A stretch of 64,000 nt of DNA from Corallococcus silvisoli (GTDB taxonomy: Bacteria > Myxococcota > Myxococcia > Myxococcales > Myxococcaceae), in the NCBI RefSeq assembly GCF_009909145.1, contig NZ_JAAAPJ010000001.1, positions 1,364,001-1,428,000 on the forward strand, given 5' to 3'. The translations under genes were made by a program, and so were the position numbers. This document shows, piece after piece, positions 45,830 through 55,100 of this stretch (the first letter of the stretch is position 1; each line of letters starts with the position of its first letter). The notes under the pieces were generated by a model. The model did no database searches, was not told the origin of the DNA, and worked only from the letters and a program-made list of their open reading frames with translations.

Positions 45830-46080
45830 AAGGGACTGGGCTGGAAGGGCGAGTCGGGCGGATCGGCGGCGCGTCGCCGCCTCCACTCGTGGGGTAGCAG
45901 CTCACGGATGCGCGAGTGGGGATGCGTCTGGACGCGCAGCAGGACATCCGCGAGGTAGTCCTCGGGATTGACCTGGTTGGCCTCGCAGGTGGCGACGAGG
46001 GCGTAGAGGCCCGCGAGGTTCTCCCCCGCGGACGCATGGCGGACGAAGAGGAAATTCTTGCGGCCCAGGGCCCTGGGCAG
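45830..46080 (-). pseudogene. IS66 transposase C-terminal remnant (leftward)
   Basis: The leftward translation from 46080 reads LPRALGRKNFLFV, then NLAGLYALVATCEANQVNPE, and LADVLLRVQTHPHSRIREL ending LPHEW. This is the conserved C-terminal segment of IS66-family transposases (the IS66 C domain). The catalytic DDE region and N terminus are missing and there is no start, so it is a dead fragment. It meets a second, rightward fragment of a different IS66 copy head to head at 46063-46078. Confidence 0.8.
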
Positions 46081-46294
46081 GAAGGACTATCTCTTCGTTG
46101 GCAATGCCGAGGCAGATCGGAATCTGGCGGGACTGAGCTCCCTGGTGGCCACGTGCGAGGCCAACGGCGTCAATCCCGAGGCGTACCTCGCCGGCGTGCT
46201 CATGCGCTTTGGCAGCCACCCCGCATCACGTCTGGACGAGTTGCTGCCGCACCGCTGGCAACCGTCCTCCACCTCCGCCCCTGACTCATCCTGA
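46058..46294 (+). pseudogene. IS66 transposase C-terminal remnant (rightward)
   Basis: The rightward frame reads RPRALGRKDYLFVGNAEA, then LVATCEANGVNPEAYLAGVL and HPASRLDELLPHRW, with a stop at 46292-46294. It is the same C-terminal domain as the leftward remnant but only about two thirds identical by eye, so the two came from different IS66 copies. No catalytic residues remain. Confidence 0.8.
46063..46078. repeat. Perfect 16-base palindrome at IS66 remnant junction
   Basis: GCCCAGGGCCCTGGGC is a perfect inverted repeat. On each strand it lies inside the shared PRALGRK codons, so the two transposase fragments are joined exactly at this sequence. Confidence 0.85.
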
Positions 46295-46521
46295 TGCCAT
46301 GCAAGCCTCGTCGACCAGGACCTCCGTGCGCGGCTACCACGCGGCACGAGTGGAAGGGTGCATCCATCGGACGTCGCCCGTCGGTCGGTTAGGGAAGCTC
46401 GGTACGCCGGCTGAAGCCTCTCACGCGACAACTCCCTTGTCGCTCACCGGTGGCCGAATCTGGGGAGGCACAAGGCACAGCAATTGGCCCGTGTGAGAAG
46501 ATGTCCGTGTGCCTGCCTTCG

Positions 46522-47298
46522 TCACTTCCGCCGCCGGCTCGGCGGAACCTGCGCCAGCACGGACTGGCCGCGCCGGACGAACGCGGCGAGCTTCTCCGGG
46601 TCGATGGCGTCGATCCACGGCGCATCCGGGTCCGCCTCGTCGCCTTCCTCGTCCTCGAACATCTCGTCCGCGAAGACCTTCAGCAGCTTGGGCGAGAGGC
46701 GTTCGCGGACCTCGCGAGTGGTCTCCTCGATGAATGCGTACTTCTGCTGGCTCCGGATGTGCTTCGCGTCTCCCGTGACGAGTCGTGCCTTCACGCCTCC
46801 ATGTACCTTCACCGCGTGGTAGTTCGTGTAGACGAAGGGGGCACGGACGTCTCCGAAGACCTCGCAGCAAGCATCGTTGTCGATGAAAAGGATTGAACGC
46901 TCGGCGACCAGGTCCCCGTGAACCTCGAGAAACCCCTTCGTGATGACATCTCCCGCGCGCAGGGTGCCGGTGACGACCACGACGGAGCCGGGGTCGAGCG
47001 AGTCTTCATAGCGTCCCTTCACGAGGAGGTCCCCCTCGACGACCAGGAGGCCAATCCGAGGTCTCCGTCCGGTCGAGAGCTCGTCGAGGACGAGTCGTCC
47101 CTCATGGTGGATGATGTCTCGGTCCGCGCACTCTCCGGCGAGGCGTTGCGCGACGAAGCGCTTGGCTTCGCGGAGCGTGCTCGACTTCGCGAACCTCCCG
47201 CGAACCGTCCGCTTCAGGAGTGACGGGACTTCCTCCGGCGTGAGGGTTCCCGTGCTGAGGCGCTTGGCCTTCGGGCCGGGATGCTTCGTGGTGGGCAT
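46522..47298 (-). CDS. Polymer-forming (bactofilin-like) protein
   Basis: This 258-aa protein has a basic N terminus (PTTKHPGPKAKRL), a helical region, and a central series of short strands typical of polymer-forming cytoskeletal proteins: GLLVVEGDLLVKGRYEDS, VVVTGTLRAGDVITKGFLEV and VFGDVRAPFVYTNYHAVKV. The end is acidic (DEMFEDEEGDEADPD) and then basic (RRGQSVLAQVPPSRRRK). It resembles the second half of the ankyrin protein at 26594-27688, including the acidic block before a short terminal helix. It is probably a structural or scaffold protein. Start ATG 47298 is chosen because the N terminus is compact and no other start is obvious. Confidence 0.83.
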   Translation of the reverse strand: MPTTKHPGPKAKRLSTGTLTPEEVPSLLKRTVRGRFAKSSTLREAKRFVAQRLAGECADRDIIHHEGRLVLDELSTGRRPRIGLLVVEGDLLVKGRYEDSLDPGSVVVVTGTLRAGDVITKGFLEVHGDLVAERSILFIDNDACCEVFGDVRAPFVYTNYHAVKVHGGVKARLVTGDAKHIRSQQKYAFIEETTREVRERLSPKLLKVFADEMFEDEEGDEADPDAPWIDAIDPEKLAAFVRRGQSVLAQVPPSRRRK

Positions 47299-47399
47299 GG
47301 CTCCACGTTACCGCGCGCGGCCCCCCTGCGTCAGGGAAGCCGCGGATTGGGCCCAGCTTGGCGATTCCGACCTGCTTCGCGGCGACAGGAACTCGCCCG

Positions 47400-49391
47400 C
47401 TACTCCAGGGCGAGCGGGAAGGCCGGCAGCGTCCCCAGGTCTCCGGCGTCGTGCTGGACGATGAGCCGGGCCCCCGTGTGGCGGATCACCTTGGCCACCC
47501 GGTCGAAGGCCGCGAGCGTGTCCGCGCGGCTGGTGTTGGCGCCCGGCACCAGCGACTTCTCGAAGTTCTCCCGCGAGTGAAAGAGGTCGCCTGACAGGAG
47601 CACCGGGCCCGTCTTCGGCAGCTTCACCAGCAACACCTGATGGCCCGGCGTATGGCCCGGCGTCTTCAAGATGCGGACCGAGCCGTCGCCGAAGACGTCG
47701 TGGTCCCCATCGAGCAGCACCGTCTTCTCCTTCGCATGGTTTCGGACGAGGCTCGCATCGACTCCGAGCGGCGTGGGAGCGCCGGTCGCCCAGGCCCAAT
47801 CGGCCCGGTTGACCAGCCACGTGGACGCCGCGAAGTCCGGCGCGTTGCCCGCATGGTCGGCGTGCAGGTGGGAAAAGGACACGAGGTCGATGTCGGACGC
47901 CTTCAGCCCGAGCTTCGCCAACTGGGACGCGAGCGTCACGGACACGAGGAAGCGCACGCCCGGCGTGCCCGAGGCGCCGTGGGCCCGCGAGGCATGCTTG
48001 TCCCCGACCCCGGTGTCCCACAGCAGGTCTCCCCGCGGGTGACGGATGAGGAAGCACGGCGCCACCAAGGTCCCCGGCTCACCGTCGTGCTCCCCGCTGT
48101 CCGAGAAGAGCCCCAGGTTCTCCAACTCGATGCGCCCGCAGTCGAGCACGTGGATCCGGACCGCCGGCTTCGATGTGGCGACACCCGCGTAGACCGCCTC
48201 GCGCACGGCGCCGGGGAAGGCCCCCGACATACCCTCGTGCGCGGTGTTGGTCAGCGCCACCACCGTGAGCCCATTGCGCGAGTCCACGAACCAGGTGTGC
48301 CCGTATGCGCCACCCCACTGCAGCGTCCCCGCCCCCTGCGGACTGTGGGCCTTCTGCGGGTCCACCAGCACCGCCGAGAGAAGCCCCCAGCCCCAGCCCG
48401 GCCCCTGGGTCTGTGCCTCCGCTCCCACCTCGAGCTCACCCAGCCGCTCTCCCGTGGCCTTGGCGAGCACCGGCGCGCCGCCGCGCCGCAGCGCCTCGAG
48501 GAACTTCACGTAGTCCTCCGCCGTCCCCACCATGCCCGCCCCACCCGACGGGAAGGCCTGGTCATCCAACGCCCGGCCCGGCGCGTAGTGGATCGCCCCG
48601 ACGCCAAAGGGGACGTCCTGCGTCGCCGCCATGCGCACCGGCTCGGGCCTTCCATCCGCGTAGGCCACCGCGAGCCGAGCGCCGTCCGTCACGCGAAAGC
48701 CCGTATCCTTCATGCCCAGGGGGCGGATGACGAGCCGCTCGATGACCTGCGGCAGCGGCGCGCCTCCCGCTCGGGCGACCACGGCACCGAGCACGTCCGT
48801 CGCCACGGAGTAGCGCCACCCCTCTCCCGGTGCATTCGACAGCGGCACCGTGGCGAGCCGGCGCAGGTTCTCCTCCAGCGTGAGCCCGGGAGGATTGTCC
48901 AGCCCATCCGAGACGCCGGCCCGCGCATAGCGCCGCTGGCCCTCCGCCTCGTTGAAGCCATACGTCAGGCCCGCCGTGTGCGTCAGGAGATTCCTCACGG
49001 TGATGACCGGCTCACGCCCATCCGCGAGCTTCGGACGGAACGCCGGGAGCCACTTCGTGACGGGGTCCTCCAGCGACAGCGTGCCCTGGTCCACCAGCGC
49101 CAGGGCGGCGACGGAGACCAGCGGCTTGGTCATCGACGCCAGCCGGAAGATGGCATCCTCGCGCATCGGCCGCTGCGCCTCCCGGTCCGCGAAGCCCGCT
49201 GCGCGCCGGTAGACGACCTTCCCATCCTTCGCCACCACCACCACGGCGCCGACGATGCGCTTGTCCGCGAGCGACCGGTCGATGACCGCGTCCACGCTCT
49301 CGGCGAGGCCTCCCGGCGCGGACTTCGCGAGGGCTGCAGGGGACAGACCAATGCCTACGGCTACCAGGAAGGTTGCGACTGCGGAATGCAT
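47400..49391 (-). CDS. Serine beta-lactamase/metallo-beta-lactamase fold fusion, secreted
   Basis: The protein has 663 aa. A signal peptide (TFLVAVGIGLSPAALA) leads to a beta-lactamase/DD-peptidase-type serine hydrolase (about 30-400) with Ser86-x-x-Lys89 in SMTK and a Tyr-Ser-Val motif (WRYSVATD) in the usual YxN region. Residues 420-663 are a metallo-beta-lactamase fold: HLHADH at 508-513, HTPGHQV and SGDLFHS, as in AttM/AiiA-like lactonases. The fusion of the two hydrolase types in one chain is unusual. Each half looks intact. Activities cannot be named: the first could be an esterase, peptidase or lactamase, the second a lactonase or thioesterase. The TetR gene is divergent, 75 bases away. 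Confidence 0.92.
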   Translation of the reverse strand: MHSAVATFLVAVGIGLSPAALAKSAPGGLAESVDAVIDRSLADKRIVGAVVVVAKDGKVVYRRAAGFADREAQRPMREDAIFRLASMTKPLVSVAALALVDQGTLSLEDPVTKWLPAFRPKLADGREPVITVRNLLTHTAGLTYGFNEAEGQRRYARAGVSDGLDNPPGLTLEENLRRLATVPLSNAPGEGWRYSVATDVLGAVVARAGGAPLPQVIERLVIRPLGMKDTGFRVTDGARLAVAYADGRPEPVRMAATQDVPFGVGAIHYAPGRALDDQAFPSGGAGMVGTAEDYVKFLEALRRGGAPVLAKATGERLGELEVGAEAQTQGPGWGWGLLSAVLVDPQKAHSPQGAGTLQWGGAYGHTWFVDSRNGLTVVALTNTAHEGMSGAFPGAVREAVYAGVATSKPAVRIHVLDCGRIELENLGLFSDSGEHDGEPGTLVAPCFLIRHPRGDLLWDTGVGDKHASRAHGASGTPGVRFLVSVTLASQLAKLGLKASDIDLVSFSHLHADHAGNAPDFAASTWLVNRADWAWATGAPTPLGVDASLVRNHAKEKTVLLDGDHDVFGDGSVRILKTPGHTPGHQVLLVKLPKTGPVLLSGDLFHSRENFEKSLVPGANTSRADTLAAFDRVAKVIRHTGARLIVQHDAGDLGTLPAFPLALE

Positions 49392-49466
49392 GGGGCGAAA
49401 CTCCTGTTTATTTAGCGAGCGATATTCAAATAGGCCCCGCCTCGCGCCAATTCAATAGTGAATGCT
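49392..49466. promoter_or_regulatory. Divergent promoter/operator of fusion hydrolase and TetR genes
   Basis: This 75-base AT-rich gap holds two inverted repeats: ATTCA-ATAG-TGAAT at 49450-49463, just before the TetR start, and TATTT with AAATA arms 14 bases apart near 49409-49432. TetR proteins usually bind such sites in divergent promoters and repress both genes. Binding is inferred from position and symmetry. Confidence 0.45.
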
Positions 49467-50108
49467 ATGAAAAACGACCCTGCCCCCAAGCCTCGGCCTC
49501 GAGGGAGGCCCCGCGAGTTCGACGAGACGAAGGCGCTCGACGCGGCGCTGGAGGTGTTCTGGCGGCAGGGCTTCGAGGGCGCGTCCCTGACGGACCTCAC
49601 CCAGGCCATGGGCATCACGCCGCCCAGCCTGTACGCGGCCTTCGGCTCCAAGGCGGAGCTGTACCAACGGACATTGGAGCGTTATCAGGCCGGGCCTGGA
49701 GCCTTGGCGTGGGCCGCGCTCGCCGAGGAGCCGACCGCGCGGGAGGCCATCGCGCGGGTCCTCCAGGATTCGGCCAGGAGCTTCAAGCGCCGCAAGCAGC
49801 CCCCTGGGTGCATGATTTCCACCGCCGTCCTGCGGTGCGCGGACGAGCTCCGGCCCATCGCTGAGTTCGTGACCTCCCTCCGTGAGAACGCGGTGGGGAG
49901 GTTCCACGAGCGCATCGCCCGGGGAATCGAGGAGGGGGAGCTGCCTTCCGACACGGACGCGCGGGTGCTGGCCCGCTACTACGGCGCCGTCCTCCAGGGC
50001 ATGTCGGTGCAGGCCCTGGACGGCGCCAGCGAGGCGGAGCTCCTCGGCCTGGCCGAGTTGGCGATGCGGGCCTGGGGCGAAGGGGGCGGACGCCGCCGCG
50101 CGCGGTAG
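49467..50108 (+). CDS. TetR-family transcriptional regulator
   Basis: This 213-aa protein starts at ATG 49467; GTG 49458 is an alternative three codons earlier. The N-terminal helix-turn-helix is clear: ETKALDAALEVFWRQGFEG, then LTDLTQAMGITPPSLYAAFG. The C-terminal ligand-binding part has PPGCMISTAVLRCAD and HERIARGIEEGELP, close to AcrR-like and other TetR repressors of oxidoreductases and hydrolases. It is divergent to the lactamase-fold fusion gene and probably regulates it; the inducer is unknown. Confidence 0.93.
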   Translation: MKNDPAPKPRPRGRPREFDETKALDAALEVFWRQGFEGASLTDLTQAMGITPPSLYAAFGSKAELYQRTLERYQAGPGALAWAALAEEPTAREAIARVLQDSARSFKRRKQPPGCMISTAVLRCADELRPIAEFVTSLRENAVGRFHERIARGIEEGELPSDTDARVLARYYGAVLQGMSVQALDGASEAELLGLAELAMRAWGEGGGRRRAR

Positions 50109-50174
50109 CGGTAGGTGAGGCGAGGTGCGCTCGGGCCTGGAGAAGGCCCTGGGCGTCCCTGCTTCCGACGGCCA

Positions 50175-51176
50175 TCACTCGCGCGAAGACGACCACCACC
50201 GCGAGAGGTTCAAATCCAGGTCCACCTGACGACCGAGACGGCTCAGGCGATGCAGGTCGGCATGGAAATAGACCCGCTGGACCTTTCCATCCCCGACCGC
50301 GAGCACCAGCGCCGCGAAGGGCCTGGCGCCGTCCCAGAACACGGCGGCCGGCTGCCCGTTCAGCCGGTGCTCTTCGACCCGAAGCACGCCCACGGTGTGC
50401 CGCGCGGTCGCGATGACAAAGGCGGCGATGCGTGCAGCGCCCTGCAGCGGTCGTGAGAGGTTGCGCTGGCCGGCGAAACGGCGCCCCTCGGCCCCGCCGT
50501 CGGTCACCAGCACCGCGTCCTCCGCGAGCAGTTCGACGACGCCCTGGAGGTCATTGCCTGACGCGGCTCGGAGGAAGGCCGCGAGCAGACGACGGTGCTC
50601 CTCCTGCGAGGCCGAAAGCATTCGCCGCTCGGTCGCCAGGCTCCGACGCGCGCGCTCGAGCAGCTTGCGGCACGCCACCGCGCTGTTGCCGAGGCGCTCG
50701 GCGATCTCCTGATGCTCGAAATCGAAGACGTCGTGGAGCAGGAGGACGGCCCGCTCGGCGGGTGTCAGGCGTTGGAGCGCGACGAGGAAGGCCATGGAGA
50801 CTTGCTCCAGGCGCTCAACGCGCGTGATGCCGCCCTCGTCGAGATCAACGGGCTCGGGCAGCCGGTCGGGGCGCGTCTCCTCCCGGCGCGCCCGCGCGGA
50901 GCCGAGCTCGCTCAAGCAGAGGCGGGTGACGACCGTGACGAGGAACGCCCTCGACGACTCCACGTCGCCCTCGTGGGCCTGCCACCGCAGCCAGGCCTCC
51001 TGGACCATGTCCTCGGCGCGCCCGAGGTCACCGAGCATGCGGTACGACAGCGCGACGAGTTCGTGCCGGCACGACTCAAAGGCCTCCAGACGACGTGCCA
51101 ACGACAGCCGGGCTGCCATCAGAAGTGCCTGCCGAGCATGAGTGCTCCGTTGGGCATCATGGGATCCACGCGCCAT
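50175..51176 (-). CDS. ECF sigma factor of ECF41 type with SnoaL-like C-terminal domain
   Basis: This 333-aa protein has a sigma-70 region 2 (FESCRHELVALSYRMLGDLG, AEDMVQEAWLRW) and region 4 (LQRLTPAERAVLLLHDVFDF, HQEIAERLGNS). An extra C-terminal NTF2-like domain follows (SASQEEHRRLLAAFLRAASG), with VTDGGAEGRRFAG where ECF41 proteins carry a DGGGK-type motif. In ECF41 factors this domain controls activity in cis, in place of an anti-sigma factor. The upstream gene on the same strand, one base away, is an NmrA-like reductase. The start ATG 51176 is chosen because it lies two bases before that gene's stop codon, giving a tight operon. Confidence 0.9.
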   Translation of the reverse strand: MARGSHDAQRSTHARQALLMAARLSLARRLEAFESCRHELVALSYRMLGDLGRAEDMVQEAWLRWQAHEGDVESSRAFLVTVVTRLCLSELGSARARREETRPDRLPEPVDLDEGGITRVERLEQVSMAFLVALQRLTPAERAVLLLHDVFDFEHQEIAERLGNSAVACRKLLERARRSLATERRMLSASQEEHRRLLAAFLRAASGNDLQGVVELLAEDAVLVTDGGAEGRRFAGQRNLSRPLQGAARIAAFVIATARHTVGVLRVEEHRLNGQPAAVFWDGARPFAALVLAVGDGKVQRVYFHADLHRLSRLGRQVDLDLNLSRWWSSSRE

Positions 51177-51177
51177 G

Positions 51178-51804
51178 TTATCGCCGGGCGAGCCCGACGA
51201 CCTCTCGCATGTGAGTTCCCTTCTCGACGCTATCGAGCAGGAACGCCCCCACCGCTCGGAACGACATCGACCAGGCACCGAGGGGAAGTCGTTCGCGCTC
51301 GCTCCGGTAGGTCTCCTCCCGGGACTCGACCAACTGCGGCGGTCGAGCGAGCGTCCAATCGAAGGGCGTGGCCCGAACCACGGCTTCGGCGGCGGTGAGA
51401 TCTCGGAGGTGATGTCGGATCAACCAACGGAAGAAGGCGAAACGCAGGCCTCCTCCGGGGAACAGCAGCGCGGCGGAGACCAGGGCGAGTCGATTGACGG
51501 AGGCCCGTTCCATCGCCGCCACCGTGCTGGCCGCGCATTCGGCCAGCAGCGTGCTCGGTCGAAAGCCCTCGCGCCCTGATGGACCCAGGGCGGAGAGGAC
51601 GGCGTGATGACCGGTGAGCGCCTGAGCAAGCGGGTCGACCTGCATCGGGTCGCCCTGGACGATGGAGAGCGCCGGGTGGCGCCGCACGATTTTCTGGGGT
51701 GAACGAACGAACGCCGTCACCTGGTGCCCGCGCGCGAGCGCGAGGTCGAGGATGTGAGTGCCGGTCTTGCCTGTCGCACCCAGTACGAGGAGTCGAAGGG
51801 TCAT
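51178..51804 (-). CDS. NAD(P)-binding NmrA-like/SDR reductase
   Basis: This 208-aa protein has the Rossmann motif LGATGKTG at 8-15 and HQVTAFVRSPQKI, as in NmrA-like and atypical SDR proteins. VLSALGPSG and ASVNRLALVSAA follow; no Tyr-x-x-x-Lys site is seen, which fits a sensor-type or atypical member. It lies directly before the ECF41-type sigma gene; ECF41 factors are typically paired with oxidoreductase or carboxymuconolactone decarboxylase genes, so it may be a target or partner. The substrate is unknown. Confidence 0.9.
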   Translation of the reverse strand: MTLRLLVLGATGKTGTHILDLALARGHQVTAFVRSPQKIVRRHPALSIVQGDPMQVDPLAQALTGHHAVLSALGPSGREGFRPSTLLAECAASTVAAMERASVNRLALVSAALLFPGGGLRFAFFRWLIRHHLRDLTAAEAVVRATPFDWTLARPPQLVESREETYRSERERLPLGAWSMSFRAVGAFLLDSVEKGTHMREVVGLARR

Positions 51805-52165
51805 GCCGGGAAGACCGGACAGCGCGCTCGAACGTGACGTGGGGGCGCCGCTTTTCTCCTCGCTCGACCCAGAGGCTCGCCGACGCGGAGCAATACCTTC
51901 GAGACGTCAGCCCGAAGCGCTCCGGCGCCTCCTCGGGCGCCACGACTCAGCCGGAGCGGGGCGCTGCCAGGCGGTGACAACCGCGAGCTGACGCAGCGAC
52001 AGCCGCACTGGGGGCACGCCGTGTCAGGGGACGTCATTGACGCGTCAGGGGCCGTCATTGATGCGTCAAGGCTCCATCCACGCGCCCTAGCTCGAGGGAT
52101 ATCGTCGTGGCCTCTCTTGGAACGAGTCTTGCTGAACCGTGAATGAAGCTGTTCCCTGAGAGCCC
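51805..52165. promoter_or_regulatory. Divergent intergenic region with 21-base tandem repeats
   Basis: 361 bases separate the leftward reductase-sigma operon from the rightward cysteine-rich lipoprotein gene. No convincing gene is present. Two 21-base direct repeats at 52023-52064 (see the separate entry) are the most notable element and could be binding sites for a regulator. Confidence 0.5.
52023..52070 (+). repeat. 21-base tandem direct repeats
   Basis: Copies GTCAGGGGACGTCATTGACG(C) at 52023-52043 and GTCAGGGGCCGTCATTGATG(C) at 52044-52064, plus a partial third beginning GTCAAGG. Across the copy boundary, TGACGCGTCA at 52038-52047 is a perfect palindrome. Confidence 0.85.
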
Positions 52166-55100
52166 ATGTCCAAGAGAAGTGACCCGCGGGGCCGCTGGAT
52201 GCATCGCCGTCCGCCCCTGCTCCTGCCGATGCTCGTCGGCCTCCTGTTGACGGGATCGTGCGCGAGGACGCTCCCCGAGGACGATACCCCGGACGAGTAC
52301 ACCGTGGAGAGCCCGCACGAGGACCTCGAGAGCCTCGTGTGGGAGCCGCGGTTCGAGCCCGACTACAACACCCTTCAGCCCCAGCCCTGGGTCGAGGTCG
52401 TCACGCAGACGCAGGCTCGCACCGTCGTCGTGAGGCCCGACTCGCTCGTCTTCCCGAAGGCGGAGAACCCCGAGGTGCGGCAATGGGAGCCCGGGCGGGT
52501 CGTGGTGTCGGCTCCGAGCGATGGCCCGGGCGCCAATCCCTTGGGCTTCGCCCGCAGGGTCGTCTCCGTCGCCGAGCTGGGTGAATCCCTCGTCGTGGAG
52601 ACGGAGGCCGCCGCGCTCGAGGACATCGTCACGGGGGAGCTGCGGCTCACGTTCGACTACGCGAACATGGAGACCGTGGACATCTCGAAGCTCGACCTCG
52701 AATGGGCCGCCAGCCATTTGTATGTCGACGCGAACGTGATGTCCCCCAGCGTCGAGGGCAATCCGGACGATGAGCCCCTGCCCGGGGTCGAGGAAGAGAG
52801 GGCGCCGGCCCAGGTGAACGCCCTCTTCCTGGGGGCCATCTGGAATGCCATCTCCGCGGTGGGAGAGGCGCTGGGCGGCGCGGCGCTGGCGGTGGCCCAC
52901 GCGGCGGTGGACGTCTGGAAGGCCGTGACGGTCGATGGAATCACCACGGGCGTGAACATCCAACCCGAGATCAAGAACAGCTACTCCAGCACCTTGTTCA
53001 CGCTCAAGTACGAGAAGGACTTCAACGAGGCGGGAAAGAGGCCGCTCCAGCTCTCACTCCAGGGGAGCGGCAAGGCGGCCGTGTCCTATTCCTTCAACCC
53101 AGGCGCGCAGGTGGAGGTGAAGGTGCCCGCCATCCTGGCGGTGGGCGGAGCCGAGTCGACCAGCATGACGCTGAACGTGGACAGCAAGGCCCGCCTCAAG
53201 CTCGATGTCGAGGCCCTCGTGAACGCCACGATTTCGTCCGCGGGAGGAAAGAGCGGCAAGGAGCTCCAGGACAAGCTCGCGGAGCGAACGAAGTTCGCCG
53301 AGGAGGTCCTCACCCAGGCGAAGCTGAAGTACCTGGGCCATCCGGACATGCGGCCCGCGGGGGGCTGGAAGCGCAACATCCTCGTCACCAAGCCCGCGGT
53401 GCAGACCGTCCTCGTCGGGCCCGTGCCAGTCGTCTTCACCCAGACCATCCAGGTGGACCTCGAGTGCGGATTCGAGGCGAAGGCAGGCGTCAAGGCCACC
53501 TTGAGTCATGAGCAGAACGCGACCTTCAAATTCAAGGCGACCTACAAGAATGGCAAGCTGACGACCGAAGAGCCTGTGCTGACGAAGAAGAAGAACACCA
53601 AGGCGAACGTGACCGGTGAAGGCAGCCTGGTGGTCGTCTGCGGGCTCATCCCCCGCCTGAATGTGTATGTGTACGACGCGCTCGGGGTGAATGCCGGTGT
53701 CCGGGCGTCGTTGGTGGCCAGCGCGAAGTATGCGTCACGCTGCGTGGGGAACAAGGCCAAGGCGGACATCACCCTGGGGCTCGACGGCAATCTCGGCGTC
53801 CAGGCGGGTGGGCGGGTCCAACCGCCGGGGACCAGCTATGCGGGCTCCTCCGGAGTGGGGCTTGGATGGGACATTGGCCCCATCGAGCTGGCCAACGTCC
53901 AGTTCCCGCTCGTGGATCCGCTGAAGTTCACCCTGAACGATGGCCTGGGCTATTGCGCGGACACGTGCGGCAACAAGAAGAAGGATGGCTTCGAGACGGA
54001 CGTGGATTGCGGCGGTGGCTCTTGCGGAGCCTGCGCCAAGGGCAAGGTGTGTTCGCTCAACTCGGACTGTGCGTTCGGGTACTGCAACGCGGGGAAATGC
54101 TCGGACGCAAACCACTGCGGCAACGGTGTCGTGGATGGGGACGAGACAGGCGTCGACTGCGGCGGCGCGCGATGCGGGCCCTGTGCGAACAAGCAAGGCT
54201 GCATCCGCTCCGAGGATTGCGTCTCCGGGTTCTGCAAGAAGTCCACGAGCTCCGGCATCGACTTCGGGACGTGCGTGCAGAACCACTGCAAGACTGGCGT
54301 CATGGACGCGGACGAGAGCGGCGTCGACTGTGGTGGGAAGGACTGCCCCAAGTGTGAGCTGAAGGCGCGCTGCTCGGTGGACGCCGACTGCACTTCGGGC
54401 GTGAGCGATGGCGTCTTCTGTGTCCCAAGCACCTGCAAGGACCGCCGGAAGTCCGCGGGCGAGACCGACGTGGACTGCGGTGGGCCCGTCTGCGCGCGCT
54501 GTGATAGCGGCAAGAAGTGCGAGAAGACCTCTGACTGCATGCTGCAAAAGGGCGGTTCCCACCTGTATTGCTCCCAGGCATTTGCCCCCCCGCTCGGGCC
54601 GCTCTGCATCCCCTCGCTGTGTGATGACGGAAAGGAGAGCTGGGACGAGTCCGACGTGGACTGTGGGGGGCCTTGCGCGCCTTGTGCCCAGGGCAAGAAG
54701 TGTCTCCGGCAGAGCGACTGTGGCGTGGGCCTGACGTGTGACGCGTCGACCTCGCCCCACCGCTGCGTGGCGTTCACCTGCGACGCGGGCAAGTACCTTG
54801 CCAATGACGTCTGTTCCGACGTGGGAGTCGGCTACTGGTCTCCCGCGAGCTCCAACGCCCGCAATGCCTGTACGAACGCCCCCGGGAACGCGGAGTATAC
54901 GAGCGCGACGGCGACCCAGGCCGACTGTCCCTGGACGTGCAAGGCCGGCTACCGGCGCGACTCCACGGGCACGAGGTGCGTGGAGAGCAGCACGGCCCAG
55001 TTGCTCACGTGCGCGGCGGACGAGGTGGCGGTCGGCATCCACGGAAGGGCGGGCGCCTGGCTGGACGCGCTGGGGATGCGCTGTGCCCGCTTCGACTCTG

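Noticed and set aside
46309..46500. Short open frames between IS66 remnant and polymer-forming gene
   Set aside because: They have no ribosome site and an Arg- and Ser-rich composition; I regard the 227-base gap as non-coding.
52023..52070. Possible CRISPR-like array
   Set aside because: There are only two full copies of 21 bases with no spacers between them; it is better read as tandem regulatory repeats.
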